Below, piece after piece: positions 1-9,507 of a stretch of DNA of 64,000 bases. The DNA comes from Lobosporangium transversale. Lineage: Eukaryota > Mortierellomycota > Mortierellomycetes > Mortierellales > Mortierellaceae. The stretch covers positions 186,001-250,000 of the forward strand of contig NW_019028995.1 in NCBI RefSeq assembly GCF_002105155.1, in the 5' to 3' direction. The translations under genes and the position numbers were made by a program. Below the pieces are notes generated by a model. That model ran no database searches, was not told where the DNA came from, and saw only the letters and a program-made list of their open reading frames with translations. How positions within the stretch are numbered: the first letter of the stretch is position 1; the number at the start of each line of letters is the position of its first letter.

Positions 1-2017
1 CAATGATCCATTGAACATTACTAAAAAATTGCTCTCCTCTTTACATTTGCTTCCTACTGCTTCGCGCCCTAACCTGAAGCTACAGCTGGAATTAATTAAG
101 GAAATAATCCTTAGCCTTCCCAACCAAGGATAAACTGACCGTGATGATCTCTCAGTCCCTCCACTATCGGTATAAATGGTATATGATAGCAAGGAGCTTC
201 CCAAAATCATGTTTCCATCAAGAAAAGAGGTGGACCTTCAGAAAATTCTAACGATAAAGACTTTTTTAGCCAGAAAAATGCAAAGTTGAAGATTTTTAAC
301 TCCATAGAAATTTGTCTTTTTGATAGATGTTCACGTTCATCCGGAACTGAATATAACTTTTAGTTTTTTGTTAGTAGCGGAGAACCGCATGAAAATTTGC
401 CCTCGACCTTTTATTTTCATGTCATGTCTTCTTAGCCATTCAACACTATAAAACTGAAAAACAAACTTGCATAGAATGCGTCCCATTCACTGAAATGGGC
501 CGCTTTACAGTGCCCATAGGCCTAGTTATGCCTCATTGGTAGGCCCCTTCCAGGTGTTGCGCGACTATTGCCACAGCCCATCGTTGTGTTGACGCAAAAG
601 CACACAGTGAAAGAAAAGAATCACCTCATCCTTCCTGTGATTGTCAATTACCGCAATTCTAATAAGCTAGACAACAAAACCCTGTCTGTGGCGGGCAGAG
701 CCAAGCGAAGATCCTAGGCGATACCTATCACGGTGCTTTATTGCTCAAGGGTAAAAAACATCAACTATCATAAAGTATATCCATCGCTCCAATTTGTATA
801 TATGGCGCACGTTTGTGGCTCAGTTTCATATCGCTTTTAGATCAACACTGTAACCTGCTGCTCAAAGTAACCAGAGAGTTTGTGGATCATGTGGTAGGCG
901 ATTGAACGTGTTGTGCAGAACAAAGGACCCCATTTGCCGATCAAACTAAGCAGCGCAATGCCTCGGTAACGTTTGCTAAAGGCCTATTCGCGATTAGGAG
1001 CATGAGCAAGCCTGTACGCAAAACTGCGTGTGCTCCAATTGAAGGAGGCAATGGGGTTATATTTTTTCATGGCCAGACTTTTTTTATTTTTTACATCCAG
1101 GCACATACCACCAGACAATTGCTGCGCCATTATTGGTGCTTTCTCTGTTGTAATTCTTTACTCATGAACTTGTCTGCTGCCACTAATAGCTGACATCGTA
1201 GTGGGCCCTCTAGTGACGCGTCCTTCAGCATCACTGTCAGCATTGGAGTCGTAAGTGGTAGGTGGCACTTGATGATCATTACCTGATGCAAGCTGTTGAC
1301 AAACTGGTGCGTAAAATCATACTCACACAGGCACTGTTATTGATATATCCGGTGCGGACGTCGTGTACCTCACGTATTGCCTCTGTTAAGTCTCTATACC
1401 AATGCCGAGTTGATTTCTTAATCCCAAGATGCAACCTTAAGATAGACCAAGGTACAAGAACTTTGTCGTTGCCGGTAATGACTCCATTGAGCTGGCACAT
1501 GTCGCCCTTGCATAGCGCTTGTTGTAACCAATTGATAGCCAGTAAATGTCAACACCACGTCCAGTATATGAACTGCATTGCATGTACTGAGCACCTAATG
1601 GAGGTGTATGTCTTGAAGACACAGGAAGACGATGCTCTGCTTCGTCTAACAGTCATGGCATAATCAATTAGGCCCTCATCAAATGGGTCGTAGAAGTGTA
1701 GTCAAAATTTGTTCCTCAGCCTAAGCATCTCCGAAATGATGAAGGCTGTAAAACTGTCAATGATAGAGAAAACTCTGTAGTGTGCCTTTGACAGACCAAA
1801 CTTCTATTTAACCAAGGTAGTATACTGAAAAGTAATTCCAACTACTTTCTTGGGAGACAATATCGTAGTTATAATATCCATGATTATTATTATTATTTTT
1901 TCTTGATAACAAGGCCCAGGGTCATGGGATTTATTTTTTACACTCTATGAACAAAATGCTCCAGAAACTATAGTCAATAAACAGATATTACTGCGCAAAC
2001 GGCAAGAGCCGCTGCAT
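1..2017. other. Intergenic, no convincing gene
   Basis: No reading frame here has recognisable domains or gene-like composition. The longest frames (about 130 codons near 1262-1663, with overlapping frames on the other strand) look like chance. A short poly-T/ATT-rich stretch at about 1885-1905 is followed by a GATAACAAGG-type motif that recurs at 3329 and, in variant form, near 2632, so decayed repeats probably make up part of this stretch. Confidence 0.5.
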
Positions 2018-2617
2018 TCATGATTTCATAAACGCTGACCGCCGTGGTTGGTACTCAAAATCCACCTTACCGATGTGGCCTGTTACGCGCAACGTGACAA
2101 ATTATCCGCTATCCATAGTTATCAAAAACTTCATTCCACCCAGCCGCTCCATCACGTCTAGTTTGGTTTTCCCAAGGTAACTGTCCCGGACTCGGTCATC
2201 CGCGATCTTGTAGATCTCTTTTACATTCAGCTTCTGTCTTTGTCTGAGGGAAGGGACAAGGAAATCATTGCTACTACGTCTGTGCTCCCCAACACAGTTG
2301 CGTCCTCTAGCGCGTTTGCTCATAGCAGTGATTCCGCGAGCCTTTTCCCATTCAACGGTGACTTTACACCGTTTGTTCCAGATTTCTGTACGACCGAATT
2401 CCTCTATGGCCTTGACGAAGCGCCCTGCCATATATGTAGCTATCCTTGTTGTTGTCTTGAAGCCAACTTTCCAACTCTGAGCAATGGACTTGGGCGTAAG
2501 TCCATGGTAAATGTCCTGCACAAACCAATCTGGTGTGTGCTCTCTCTCTTCCTCATCATCGCCGTTCCTATCACCATGGCGTCGTACTTCTCGCACATCA
2601 TCGATATGCATCTCCAT
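2018..2617 (-). pseudogene. Decayed mobile-element-like ORF with in-frame stop
   Basis: The minus strand is open from an ATG at 2617 to a TAA at 2102-2104 (171 aa). The same frame then continues without a shift to a TGA at 2018-2020, so the whole stretch is 200 codons broken by one stop. The part after the stop contains TGHIGKVDFEYQPR. A related motif, TGHIGRMDFEYRSR, is encoded on the minus strand at about 2790-2840, which shows that this is a repeated family and not a unique gene. The N-terminal part is acidic and Arg-rich, followed by a region with WFVQDIYHGLTPKSIAQSW. A poly-A run on the coding strand lies immediately upstream of the ATG. I do not recognise the family. A retroelement or transposon accessory ORF fits best, but no reverse transcriptase or DDE motif is visible. 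Confidence 0.45.
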
Positions 2618-2784
2618 TTTTTTTTTTTCCTGTTAACAAGAACCCACAGAGGTGAGGAATTTTATTTCATAATCTCGCTCTAAAGTAATGATATCGCCCT
2701 CAACTATGAAACAAGCGAAACTCTCAAAGTTCGCACGGGATGGCTGTGAAGAGCCAATTCGTATCCATGTTTTTCTCTACCAAT

Positions 2785-2850
2785 GTACACCGTGATCGGT
2801 ACTCGAAGTCCATCCTTCCGATGTGGCCTGTTGCGCCCGTGAAAAGCCGC
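2785..2850 (-). repeat. Second decayed copy of the TGHIG-DFEY coding repeat
   Basis: This stretch resembles about 2040-2092 at both nucleotide and protein level; the shared core is CGATGTGGCCTGTT with flanking similarity. Translation on the minus strand gives TGHIGRMDFEYRSR. No longer open frame surrounds it, so it is a fragment of the same dispersed family as the broken ORF at 2018-2617. Confidence 0.5.
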
Positions 2851-3549
2851 GGAGGCTGGCGTGCCGACTCTAGCTAAGGACGACTTTTAATTTTTTTCTA
2901 TTCGATCAAATCCACTGGCATGTGGACCCAAATCTTGCGGGATTGGTCTGAAATTTCTACTTTGGACTCCGTCAAACTTTGTGATCATCGCTGTCCTAGT
3001 CAAGTGGGTGGATGGGGGGATGTGCTGCCAGATGTACCGCTGGTTCGGCTGGGGGGTGGAATATATACCTAAGACATGTGGCCAGCCAGGCGACTTAGGG
3101 TAGTGCACCCACGATCTTAGCCTTAGCGGAGAACACTAGGCTGTCTCGGAGAGAAAGTATAAAAACTCAAGCAAATCCCTGACCTGGCACATGTTTGTTT
3201 CACTTTATGTGCCTTAACCAGGACTCGAACCCGGCCCCTGGGCATCGATATGCATCTCCAGAGTTCCCCAAATGTAGTCCTCTTCTGCCGCAGTAAAAGT
3301 TGGCTTTTTTTTTTTTTTTTTTTTTTTTGATAACAAGGACCCTCAGGGTCATCAGCAAACACACTGCCAGTATTGTTACTATGACCACGGATTCACTTTA
3401 CCTCAACTGAACCTGGCCTGTCGTTGACGAGTGGTAAACTACTGCTCAAAGGCGCCTGGGATCCGGGGAAATCCTTTGTTAAACCATATAATCTCTAGAT
3501 CAATGATCTTCAAAAAAAAATGCCTTTTGAAGGCTTTTGCCGTAGGTTC
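2851..3549. other. Intergenic with repeat tails and a tRNA-like B box
   Basis: A homopolymer T tract at about 3305-3328 is followed by GATAACAAGG, a junction that also occurs near 1906. On the minus strand at about 3205-3250 there is a good Pol III B-box/T-arm-like sequence, GGGTTCGAGTCCTGG, but no matching acceptor stem or full cloverleaf upstream. A 17-nt sequence at 3246-3262 matches the start of the broken ORF near 2600-2617. I read the stretch as fragmented retroelement or SINE-like DNA and see no gene. Confidence 0.4.
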
Positions 3550-3622
3550 GGGGCTGTAGCTCATTTGGTAGAGCGCTCCCTTCGCATGGGAGAGGCACTG
3601 GTTTCGACTACCAGCTGCTCCA
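3550..3622 (+). tRNA. tRNA-Ala (anticodon CGC)
   Basis: The 73-nt cloverleaf folds by eye. The acceptor stem GGGGCTG pairs with CTGCTCC, with one G-T and one T-T mismatch. The D arm is GCTC...GAGC. The anticodon stem CTCCC/GGGAG encloses the loop TTCGCAT, giving anticodon CGC. The variable region is five bases, and the T arm CTGGT/ACCAG encloses TTCGACT. The discriminator is A, no intron is present, and a T5 Pol III terminator follows at 3626-3630. CGC decodes the alanine codon GCG. It stands alone, about 250 bp before the start of the large transposon. Confidence 0.9.
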
Positions 3623-3875
3623 CTCTTTTTATTTAAGATGGCAATAAGCATTTTGGCTATGATGATGCCGATGGAAAGGTGTTTTTTATGCTTTGTCAAA
3701 GTGTTAGACAAACATTTGGTGCAAAAGACATAAAATTCTAGTTTGATGAAAATGGGCTCTTCCAGATGCAGTAATTTGGGCACCTTAAATCAATCTGCTC
3801 CGGCAAACCGCAGTGATATGCAAAATAGAAAAGTCTTTCAGATCATCACCAATTCTTGGGATCGATAAAATATAA
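3623..3875. other. Spacer between tRNA and transposon
   Basis: Short AT-rich DNA with no gene. It carries the tRNA terminator and ends at the TA-rich target of the transposon insertion (ATAAAATATAA at the left junction). Confidence 0.5.
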
Positions 3876-5227
3876 TATAGCCCGTTTCATTTGGTCACGA
3901 TACCTTATATTTTTTAAATTGATTGAATAGACTCAAGCGAAAATTGAATTGTATTGAATAGCAACTCTAAATCCGATGTCGTTCGCTACTTGCAAGCTTG
4001 GCTCGCTGTCCTCTATTTGCACGCCGAGCGACGGAAGAGGTCAGTGGCTTTGACGTTGAATAACTGTTATGCGTCACTATGTTTTGCTTCCTTACCTTCA
4101 CTCTAGCTCTCACGCAACACAATCAAACATGATGATCGTCAAATTCACAGAGTTCCATCAAGTAAGTAATAGACTATCTTTTTTTTATCATTTACCTGCG
4201 CTTCCTAATTATTTGTGAGTAATCTCTGGTTTCTTACGATGAATAGACGCGGAATCTTTCGATCCAATGAGAACATCGCAGCTTCCTTCTCCCTTTTCTT
4301 TTTTTTGACCTTGGAGGTCGTTACAAGGAGACGCCAGATGTTCTGCTGATTCGAACTGGCCACTACCCATAGTGGGGAAACTTTTTGAGCAGGTCTTTGA
4401 CCTTGTGCAAAAGTTTCAGCCCTCCGGTTTTAAAAAGATTCTGTCAAGCATCTGAGTCTTTTCTTTTTTTTATATTTTCTTTTTCTTTTTCTATGGCTGC
4501 TGAGGGATATACGAAGGGACGCCGGATGCTCTGCTGATTCGAACTGGCCACTACCCATAGTGGGGAAACTTTTTGAGCAGGTCTTTGACCTTGTGCAAAA
4601 GTTTCAGCCCTCCGGTTTTAAAAAGATTCTGTCAAGCATCTGAGTCTTTTCTTTTTTTTATATTTTCTTTTTCTTTTTCTATGGCTGCTGAGGGATATAC
4701 GAAGAGACGCCAGACATCTCACTGATTCGTTAACTGCCCACTATTTATAGTGATGGAAACTCTTGGTCTTTGACCCTGGTTTCAGCAACCCAGTCGTATC
4801 GAATCTCAAGGGTTCTGGCTCTATTTCTTTTTTTTTTCTATTTTTTTTTCCCCCTCCAAGACATGGTTCCGCCTTGGTTCTTGCTATCTCCTGCCAGCTC
4901 GCCAGGTCTGACCACAAGTTGCCGTCTGTTCTCCGTCGCGGAAAATGGATAATATGATTATTTTTTTGCATGGTATTACAAACGCAAGGCCTTTATTCAA
5001 ACCTACAACATGCAACTCGACATCGAGACCAATTTTAACCATCATATATACTCTGAAGTAATATTAGGCCAACCAAGATTTTACCCATTCGCACACTCGG
5101 ATTCTTAGCAGCTGTCGGGCCGCGGTTTTTGTCGAGGCGTGGATGAGGATATCGTGGGCAAGACTCTCAACAATGTTTATATTTCGTTGGAATAACAAAA
5201 AGCATCAAGCATTAAAGTCGAATAACA
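3876..5227 (+). repeat. Left terminal inverted repeat
   Basis: The 1,352-bp arm matches 9508-10859 in inverse orientation, with position p pairing with 14735-p. Homology ends sharply at 5227, where the left sequence continues ACACAATAAAC and the other arm diverges. Open frames inside it (for example 4741-4971) are mirrored exactly in the right arm and have low-complexity translations, so I do not treat them as genes. Confidence 0.9.
4330..4860 (+). repeat. Tandem 188-bp repeats inside the left TIR
   Basis: Two nearly identical 188-bp units (4330-4517, 4518-4705) begin with GACGCC and include a CTACCCATAGTGGGGAAAC segment, TTTGACCTTGTGC and a T-rich stretch ending in TATGGCTGCTGAGGGATATA. A third, diverged and shortened unit starts at 4706. 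Such subterminal arrays in DNA transposons often act as transposase-binding sites; that role is inference here. Confidence 0.8.
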
Positions 5228-5253
5228 CAATAAACAATCCTAAATGAAGCAAT

Positions 5254-6969
5254 TTATTCTGATCTCTTGCGCTTTCTATTGATCTGGAGGTAAAAAGATG
5301 GCCTCACCCATGTATGTTTCACCTCGTCTGTAACCCTCACGCGCTCCCCGACAGCTTCCTTGGCTTTCAAGTAAGCTGTCTTTGTAGTCTCCAGAATTGG
5401 CACTGCTTCCGCAACCACGCTAAGGCTCTTCCTGCCCTTGGGCACTTTGACCTTGCCCAATAATCTGGGGATATAAACGGCTTCGTAATCTAGGGTCATC
5501 ACGAAGATTTCCATTTGACCATCTAAAGCGTGAATTAGCACCACTGTCTCCGTTTAGGTTTCATGGATCGTAAAAATATACAAGAGTGTAACATACCTTG
5601 GACAAGCAGACCCAGGACCGTTGGGTCTTTTACACCCTTGGCGAACAAGAGATCTAGTGCCAGCTTCATTTCAGAAAGTAACTTCCTGAAATCTCTATCA
5701 AGGAGCTTTTTAGAGGTTCCTGGGGGCTTCACCTCCACTACGAGTAGAGGCAGGCCGTCGACCATAACCAGGTTATCTGGTCTAAAGCGCTCCGTATAGT
5801 ATTTCTCCGTTGGGATTCTGCTATCGCTGAAAGCGGAGACGTGTTATACCAAGAGTGAAGAAATAACATGTGAATATCCTGCAGAAATGAATGAAGAACA
5901 AAGAACTGACAGATCTACTACTCACCAGTATCCCAAAGTCGATGCGATGGCGCAGATGTAGGGCCTGACGTAGAGCGCGCTGTACGTCGCCTCGTTTTTT
6001 TTTATTTTGCCAGGCGACTCCCAAAACATCTCGTCCTCGCCAAGTTTGGTGAAAATGCTCTTGAGCATTTCACTTGCTCCTTCCTGACCCTTTTCAAGAA
6101 AGGCGCGATACTCGGAAGCAGAGTTCGACGCCTTTGCTTTCTCCACGCAGAATTTGGAAAAATCCAAATCCTGCTCACTCAAGGCTACACTGGTCTCTGT
6201 AACCTTGAAAAAGCGCTTGAGTTTACGACGCCCCGCCTTTGAAAAATATTTTTCCATAAACTCTTTTGTGAAAATGAAGTTTATGGAGCTAGAAAACACA
6301 GTAAGAACTGTATCAGCGTCACGGCCTTCGGTGTGTTCTCAAGCAATGAAATAAATGGTAGTAAAAAGCACTCACAGAATATCATGTGGAGAGAGGAGCG
6401 TTCCCTGGCGCTCTTCCTCAAGTTTAATGAGTTCTTCTCGTACCTCCATGAGGGGAGAAGATACATCGAAACCTCCGTTTAAGACCAACCTATCGGTGAC
6501 CTGACTACTCCTCTCGCCTTCCCCAGTGAGGTGGTTGATAGGCTCATCCGCGTCAGACTTGTTAGTCTTGTCAGACTCGTCGGGCTAGTTGTTATTATTT
6601 TTATTAATATTGGATCATAATGGAAGTAAACATTGGTTCAACGTTAAATTATTCGACACATACTTTCAGGTAATTGTTGATGTTTGTTTTTTTTATGCCT
6701 TTTAGTAAGGCACGTAAGTTCTCCTTGTAAATGATGATCAGGACTGAGTCATCTCTTCTTGGTCGCGCCGCCCTCCTGATCTCACTGATAATTTTGCTGA
6801 AACTGCTAGCTTCACGATCCACGCCGTATTCCTTGACGGCCCATTCGACGAAATGGAAAAGGGTAAGATCTTTTGGGCTTGGCCATTTGCCAATTGGAAG
6901 TTGAGATATCATAGTATCCAAGTCAACCTTGACCTTTTGAGGCTTCTGAAAAATTGTGCTGGTGGCCAT
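5254..6969 (-). CDS. Transposon-borne PD-(D/E)XK nuclease-like protein
   Basis: Five minus-strand exons join in frame: 6664-6969, 6376-6584, 5926-6288, 5597-5826 and 5254-5522, with introns of 74-99 nt and GT-AG ends. The product is 458 aa. Exon 4 encodes FRPDNLVMVDGLPLLVVEVK: P309-D310 followed by E324-x-K326 on a hydrophobic strand, which is the layout of the PD-(D/E)XK restriction-endonuclease-like fold. The C-terminus ends with the basic run NRKRKRSE, a possible nuclear signal. Exon 4 has two acceptors six bases apart (exon beginning at 5826 or 5820), and both keep the frame. The gene lies wholly inside the transposon, in the same orientation as the transposase. REase-fold domains are known from eukaryotic mobile elements and from Crinkler-type effectors; an accessory role in transposition is inference. 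The full protein family is not recognised. Confidence 0.7.
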
Positions 6970-7297
6970 TTTTGTTTGGTGAGGTATTTATGAGGTTTGT
7001 GAAGAAGTTTTGTGTGAAGCTTTGTGAAGAGTTTTGTGAAGAGGTTTATTAGTATTGCGAAGAAGTTCAGAGACCTCTTTTTATCTGTGAAAGCGACAAA
7101 AATATAACTCCTAACTCCTTTGTGCAACATGAGACAATGCCCCGCCTCTGGGAATAAGTGGACCAAGCTTACCAGATGAAATCAGGAACATTTGTAACGA
7201 CTGTGCTAAATGAATAAGCAACATGGATGGAATCAACAGAGTAGGAAATCAATGCTTTAAGACTGAGGTGGACCACCAGCACATGCTTTTTATTAAC
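6970..7297. other. Spacer between the two transposon genes
   Basis: The stretch lies between the transposase stop and the nuclease-gene start, both on the minus strand. It contains an imperfect GTGAAG/TTTGTGAAG-rich repetitive leader at about 6975-7060, just upstream of the nuclease ATG. It is likely the promoter and 5' leader of that gene plus the transposase 3' end. Confidence 0.4.
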
Positions 7298-9121
7298 TTA
7301 GTGGCGGTAAAAACGGGCTGAAGGTGAAGCCGGCATTGAATTATCGTCTTCCTCCAATTCATCAGGAGCCAAGGATCGAGATGTCGGGATAAGATCAACG
7401 TCTTCTTCAACTTCATCAACTTCATCACCAATATCACCATCTTCCATGGGCTCAATTAAGACATTGTATCGGCCTCTGGCAGCACCAATCCCAAAAAGCC
7501 TGTTGAATGTGGCCTCGGAAAAATCAATCGAATGAAAAATTTGTTCCAACTCTTCCTGCACCTCGGCCGTCTCGAATGTCTGGCCACGAATTTCCTGCAT
7601 GTATCTGTAGGCAAAACTAAGGGTTTTTTTCCAGGCAGAAACGAAAGTTTTAACTTGAACATTTCGGAAGACTTCCTTCAGCATCTGGATAAGTTGATCG
7701 GCAGCCATCGATCCGGATATCATGTAAGCTACGCTGTTTTTTATAACGCCCCAGATTAATTCAATGGGCTGGGGTTCGCAATGATAAGGAGGTGTCCTAA
7801 TAATCCAGTGGCCCCCATTCTCTAATGCGATGTCCCAGACCGTGTACCGTGGCTGGTAATCAAGGGTCCTTATATAAGCAAGTAGTTCTGACTTGCTTGG
7901 CGTTCGATCACCGTTAGAACCGGGTGGAATTCCAAATTGATGAGATATAAGCCATTCCATTATCTCCGATTTCTTATTGGCGGCCGTTGGCTTCCTATCA
8001 GGGCAATGGAAATGGTACCTGGCACCATCCATGTGTATTTTACAAGGACCGAGATTCATCTTTACCAGACTTTGGCAAACCGTCGTAAACAGCTCTTCGA
8101 ACACCTCGTGGTTAAAATGACCATGATAGTCATGATCATTTGCAAGAATCTGACTATTGGGCTGCATATGATCGGCGTTTCCCTGAAGAGATGCCTTGCT
8201 GTTCGCCGCCCAGATGTGAACACTGTTCTCAACAAACTTCCCCACCACCTTCTGTTCGTCACGGTCGTAATAGATGACAAATGCAGCGAACATGACGAGA
8301 AGTGGTTGCCGAGATGATTCACACACAATGCCTCCGTCCCGTTCTACCCATCGATTTTTTGAGGAATGGTCCAGGTGACAATAGGACTCATCAAGAAATA
8401 CCTCTGGCATCATAGGGATTAAACCATCGTCAAGCTCCACCAGGTTCTTGAAACGCTCTGTGAGGTATTTCAGTCGGTATTGCACAATGTGAGGTGCATC
8501 GTGCATAAAGTTCCTTCGAACCCCCTTTCCCCAGTAAAAGTTACTTGCATGTAGGTATCGATGAACTGTTGACCTTGACGTCCTGATACCATGCTCATTT
8601 CTGAGCTCATTCACCACTCGTCCAAGTGTATTCGGGATACCTCCCAGATTAGTTCTCCTGATGATATCCGTGATATGTCCCTGGAGCACTTTATCTTTTG
8701 CTTGTGCTTTACGGCCACGTCCCACACCCTTGTTGGGCAACTTCAATACCCCTGTCCTTGAGTAGTTGATAGCTGCTAGACAGGAATGTGCATTTACCCC
8801 GGTAAGCTTAGCCATCTGCACACACTCTTTCATGCCAAACGATTGTCTCATCCATTTTTGAAACTCTGGCGGCGCATTGCTGAGCTTTGCGTAGATATGT
8901 GCGATTAGGCGGTATTCCTCCTCCGCTACGGTTGTCTTACTAAGTCGTGGCGGTGCATGAAGACCACCTTCATCCATGCTGATGAGGAAGGGATTATCAT
9001 TCTCATGTTCTTGAGAAAACATGGATTGGTTGGACTCTTCATAAATAAAAGACTCGCTTCTCCGGCTTGCCTGTTCCGCACTAAGTTCTTTGGGGATTAA
9101 AGAAAATTGTGCTGAAGACAT
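7298..9121 (-). CDS. DDE transposase, Tc1/mariner (IS630)-like
   Basis: A single 607-aa open frame with an ATG at 9121 and no introns. Residues of about 95-200 look like a helix-turn-helix DNA-binding region (RTSRSTVHRYLHASNFYWGK) preceded by the basic linker GRGRKAQAK. The catalytic triad reads D244 in VFLDESYCHLD, D365 in KIHMDGARYH and E454 in PPYHCEPQPIELIWGVIK. The last motif matches the NPIE-x-x-W-x-x-K box of DDE_3-type transposases. About 88 residues separate the second Asp from the Glu, far more than the 34-39 of classical Tc1/mariner enzymes. The segment between them includes WLISHQFGIPPGS and YTVWDIALENGGHWIIR, typical of a longer-spacing DDE lineage. The tail is acidic. It should cut and rejoin the element at its long TIRs. 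All key residues are present and no stop or frameshift is seen. Confidence 0.9.
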   Translation of the reverse strand: MSSAQFSLIPKELSAEQASRRSESFIYEESNQSMFSQEHENDNPFLISMDEGGLHAPPRLSKTTVAEEEYRLIAHIYAKLSNAPPEFQKWMRQSFGMKECVQMAKLTGVNAHSCLAAINYSRTGVLKLPNKGVGRGRKAQAKDKVLQGHITDIIRRTNLGGIPNTLGRVVNELRNEHGIRTSRSTVHRYLHASNFYWGKGVRRNFMHDAPHIVQYRLKYLTERFKNLVELDDGLIPMMPEVFLDESYCHLDHSSKNRWVERDGGIVCESSRQPLLVMFAAFVIYYDRDEQKVVGKFVENSVHIWAANSKASLQGNADHMQPNSQILANDHDYHGHFNHEVFEELFTTVCQSLVKMNLGPCKIHMDGARYHFHCPDRKPTAANKKSEIMEWLISHQFGIPPGSNGDRTPSKSELLAYIRTLDYQPRYTVWDIALENGGHWIIRTPPYHCEPQPIELIWGVIKNSVAYMISGSMAADQLIQMLKEVFRNVQVKTFVSAWKKTLSFAYRYMQEIRGQTFETAEVQEELEQIFHSIDFSEATFNRLFGIGAARGRYNVLIEPMEDGDIGDEVDEVEEDVDLIPTSRSLAPDELEEDDNSMPASPSARFYRH

Positions 9122-9507
9122 TGTAAAAATTTTGCTGGAATGTGAAGGAAGATAAAAAGTTGTTTATTATTTGTTGTCAAGAGGGAGCCCTTTATTGAAC
9201 CCCGCCATAGCCGTCACTAATGTTAGGCCTTCAGTGTATGACCTAGTCTAATGATCGAGATCTACAACAGCAAGAAATTGAATACTTCAGCAGCTTTGTG
9301 AAGAAAACGCTATCGATGGCATACAGAAGATATAGCCTTTCTTACCATGATCACGCAGACATGTGTGCCATTAGCTGGCATAATTGCAGTCAAGTTTTGC
9401 ATAATACATGATATATATAAATAAATATTAAGGGTTTATCGAAAATATGCAGCTTTATTGCCTGATAATTCTTGTTGCGCAATTCGAGTATAATGATTGG
9501 TGCTTTT

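Noticed and set aside
4340-4370. tRNA-like B box (GTTCGAATCAGC) in the TIR repeats
   Set aside because: Does not match the B-box consensus well and no stem structure surrounds it.
4741-4971. Open frames in the TIR mirrored at 9764-9994
   Set aside because: They arise from the inverted repeat and homopolymers, and have low-complexity translations and no domain.
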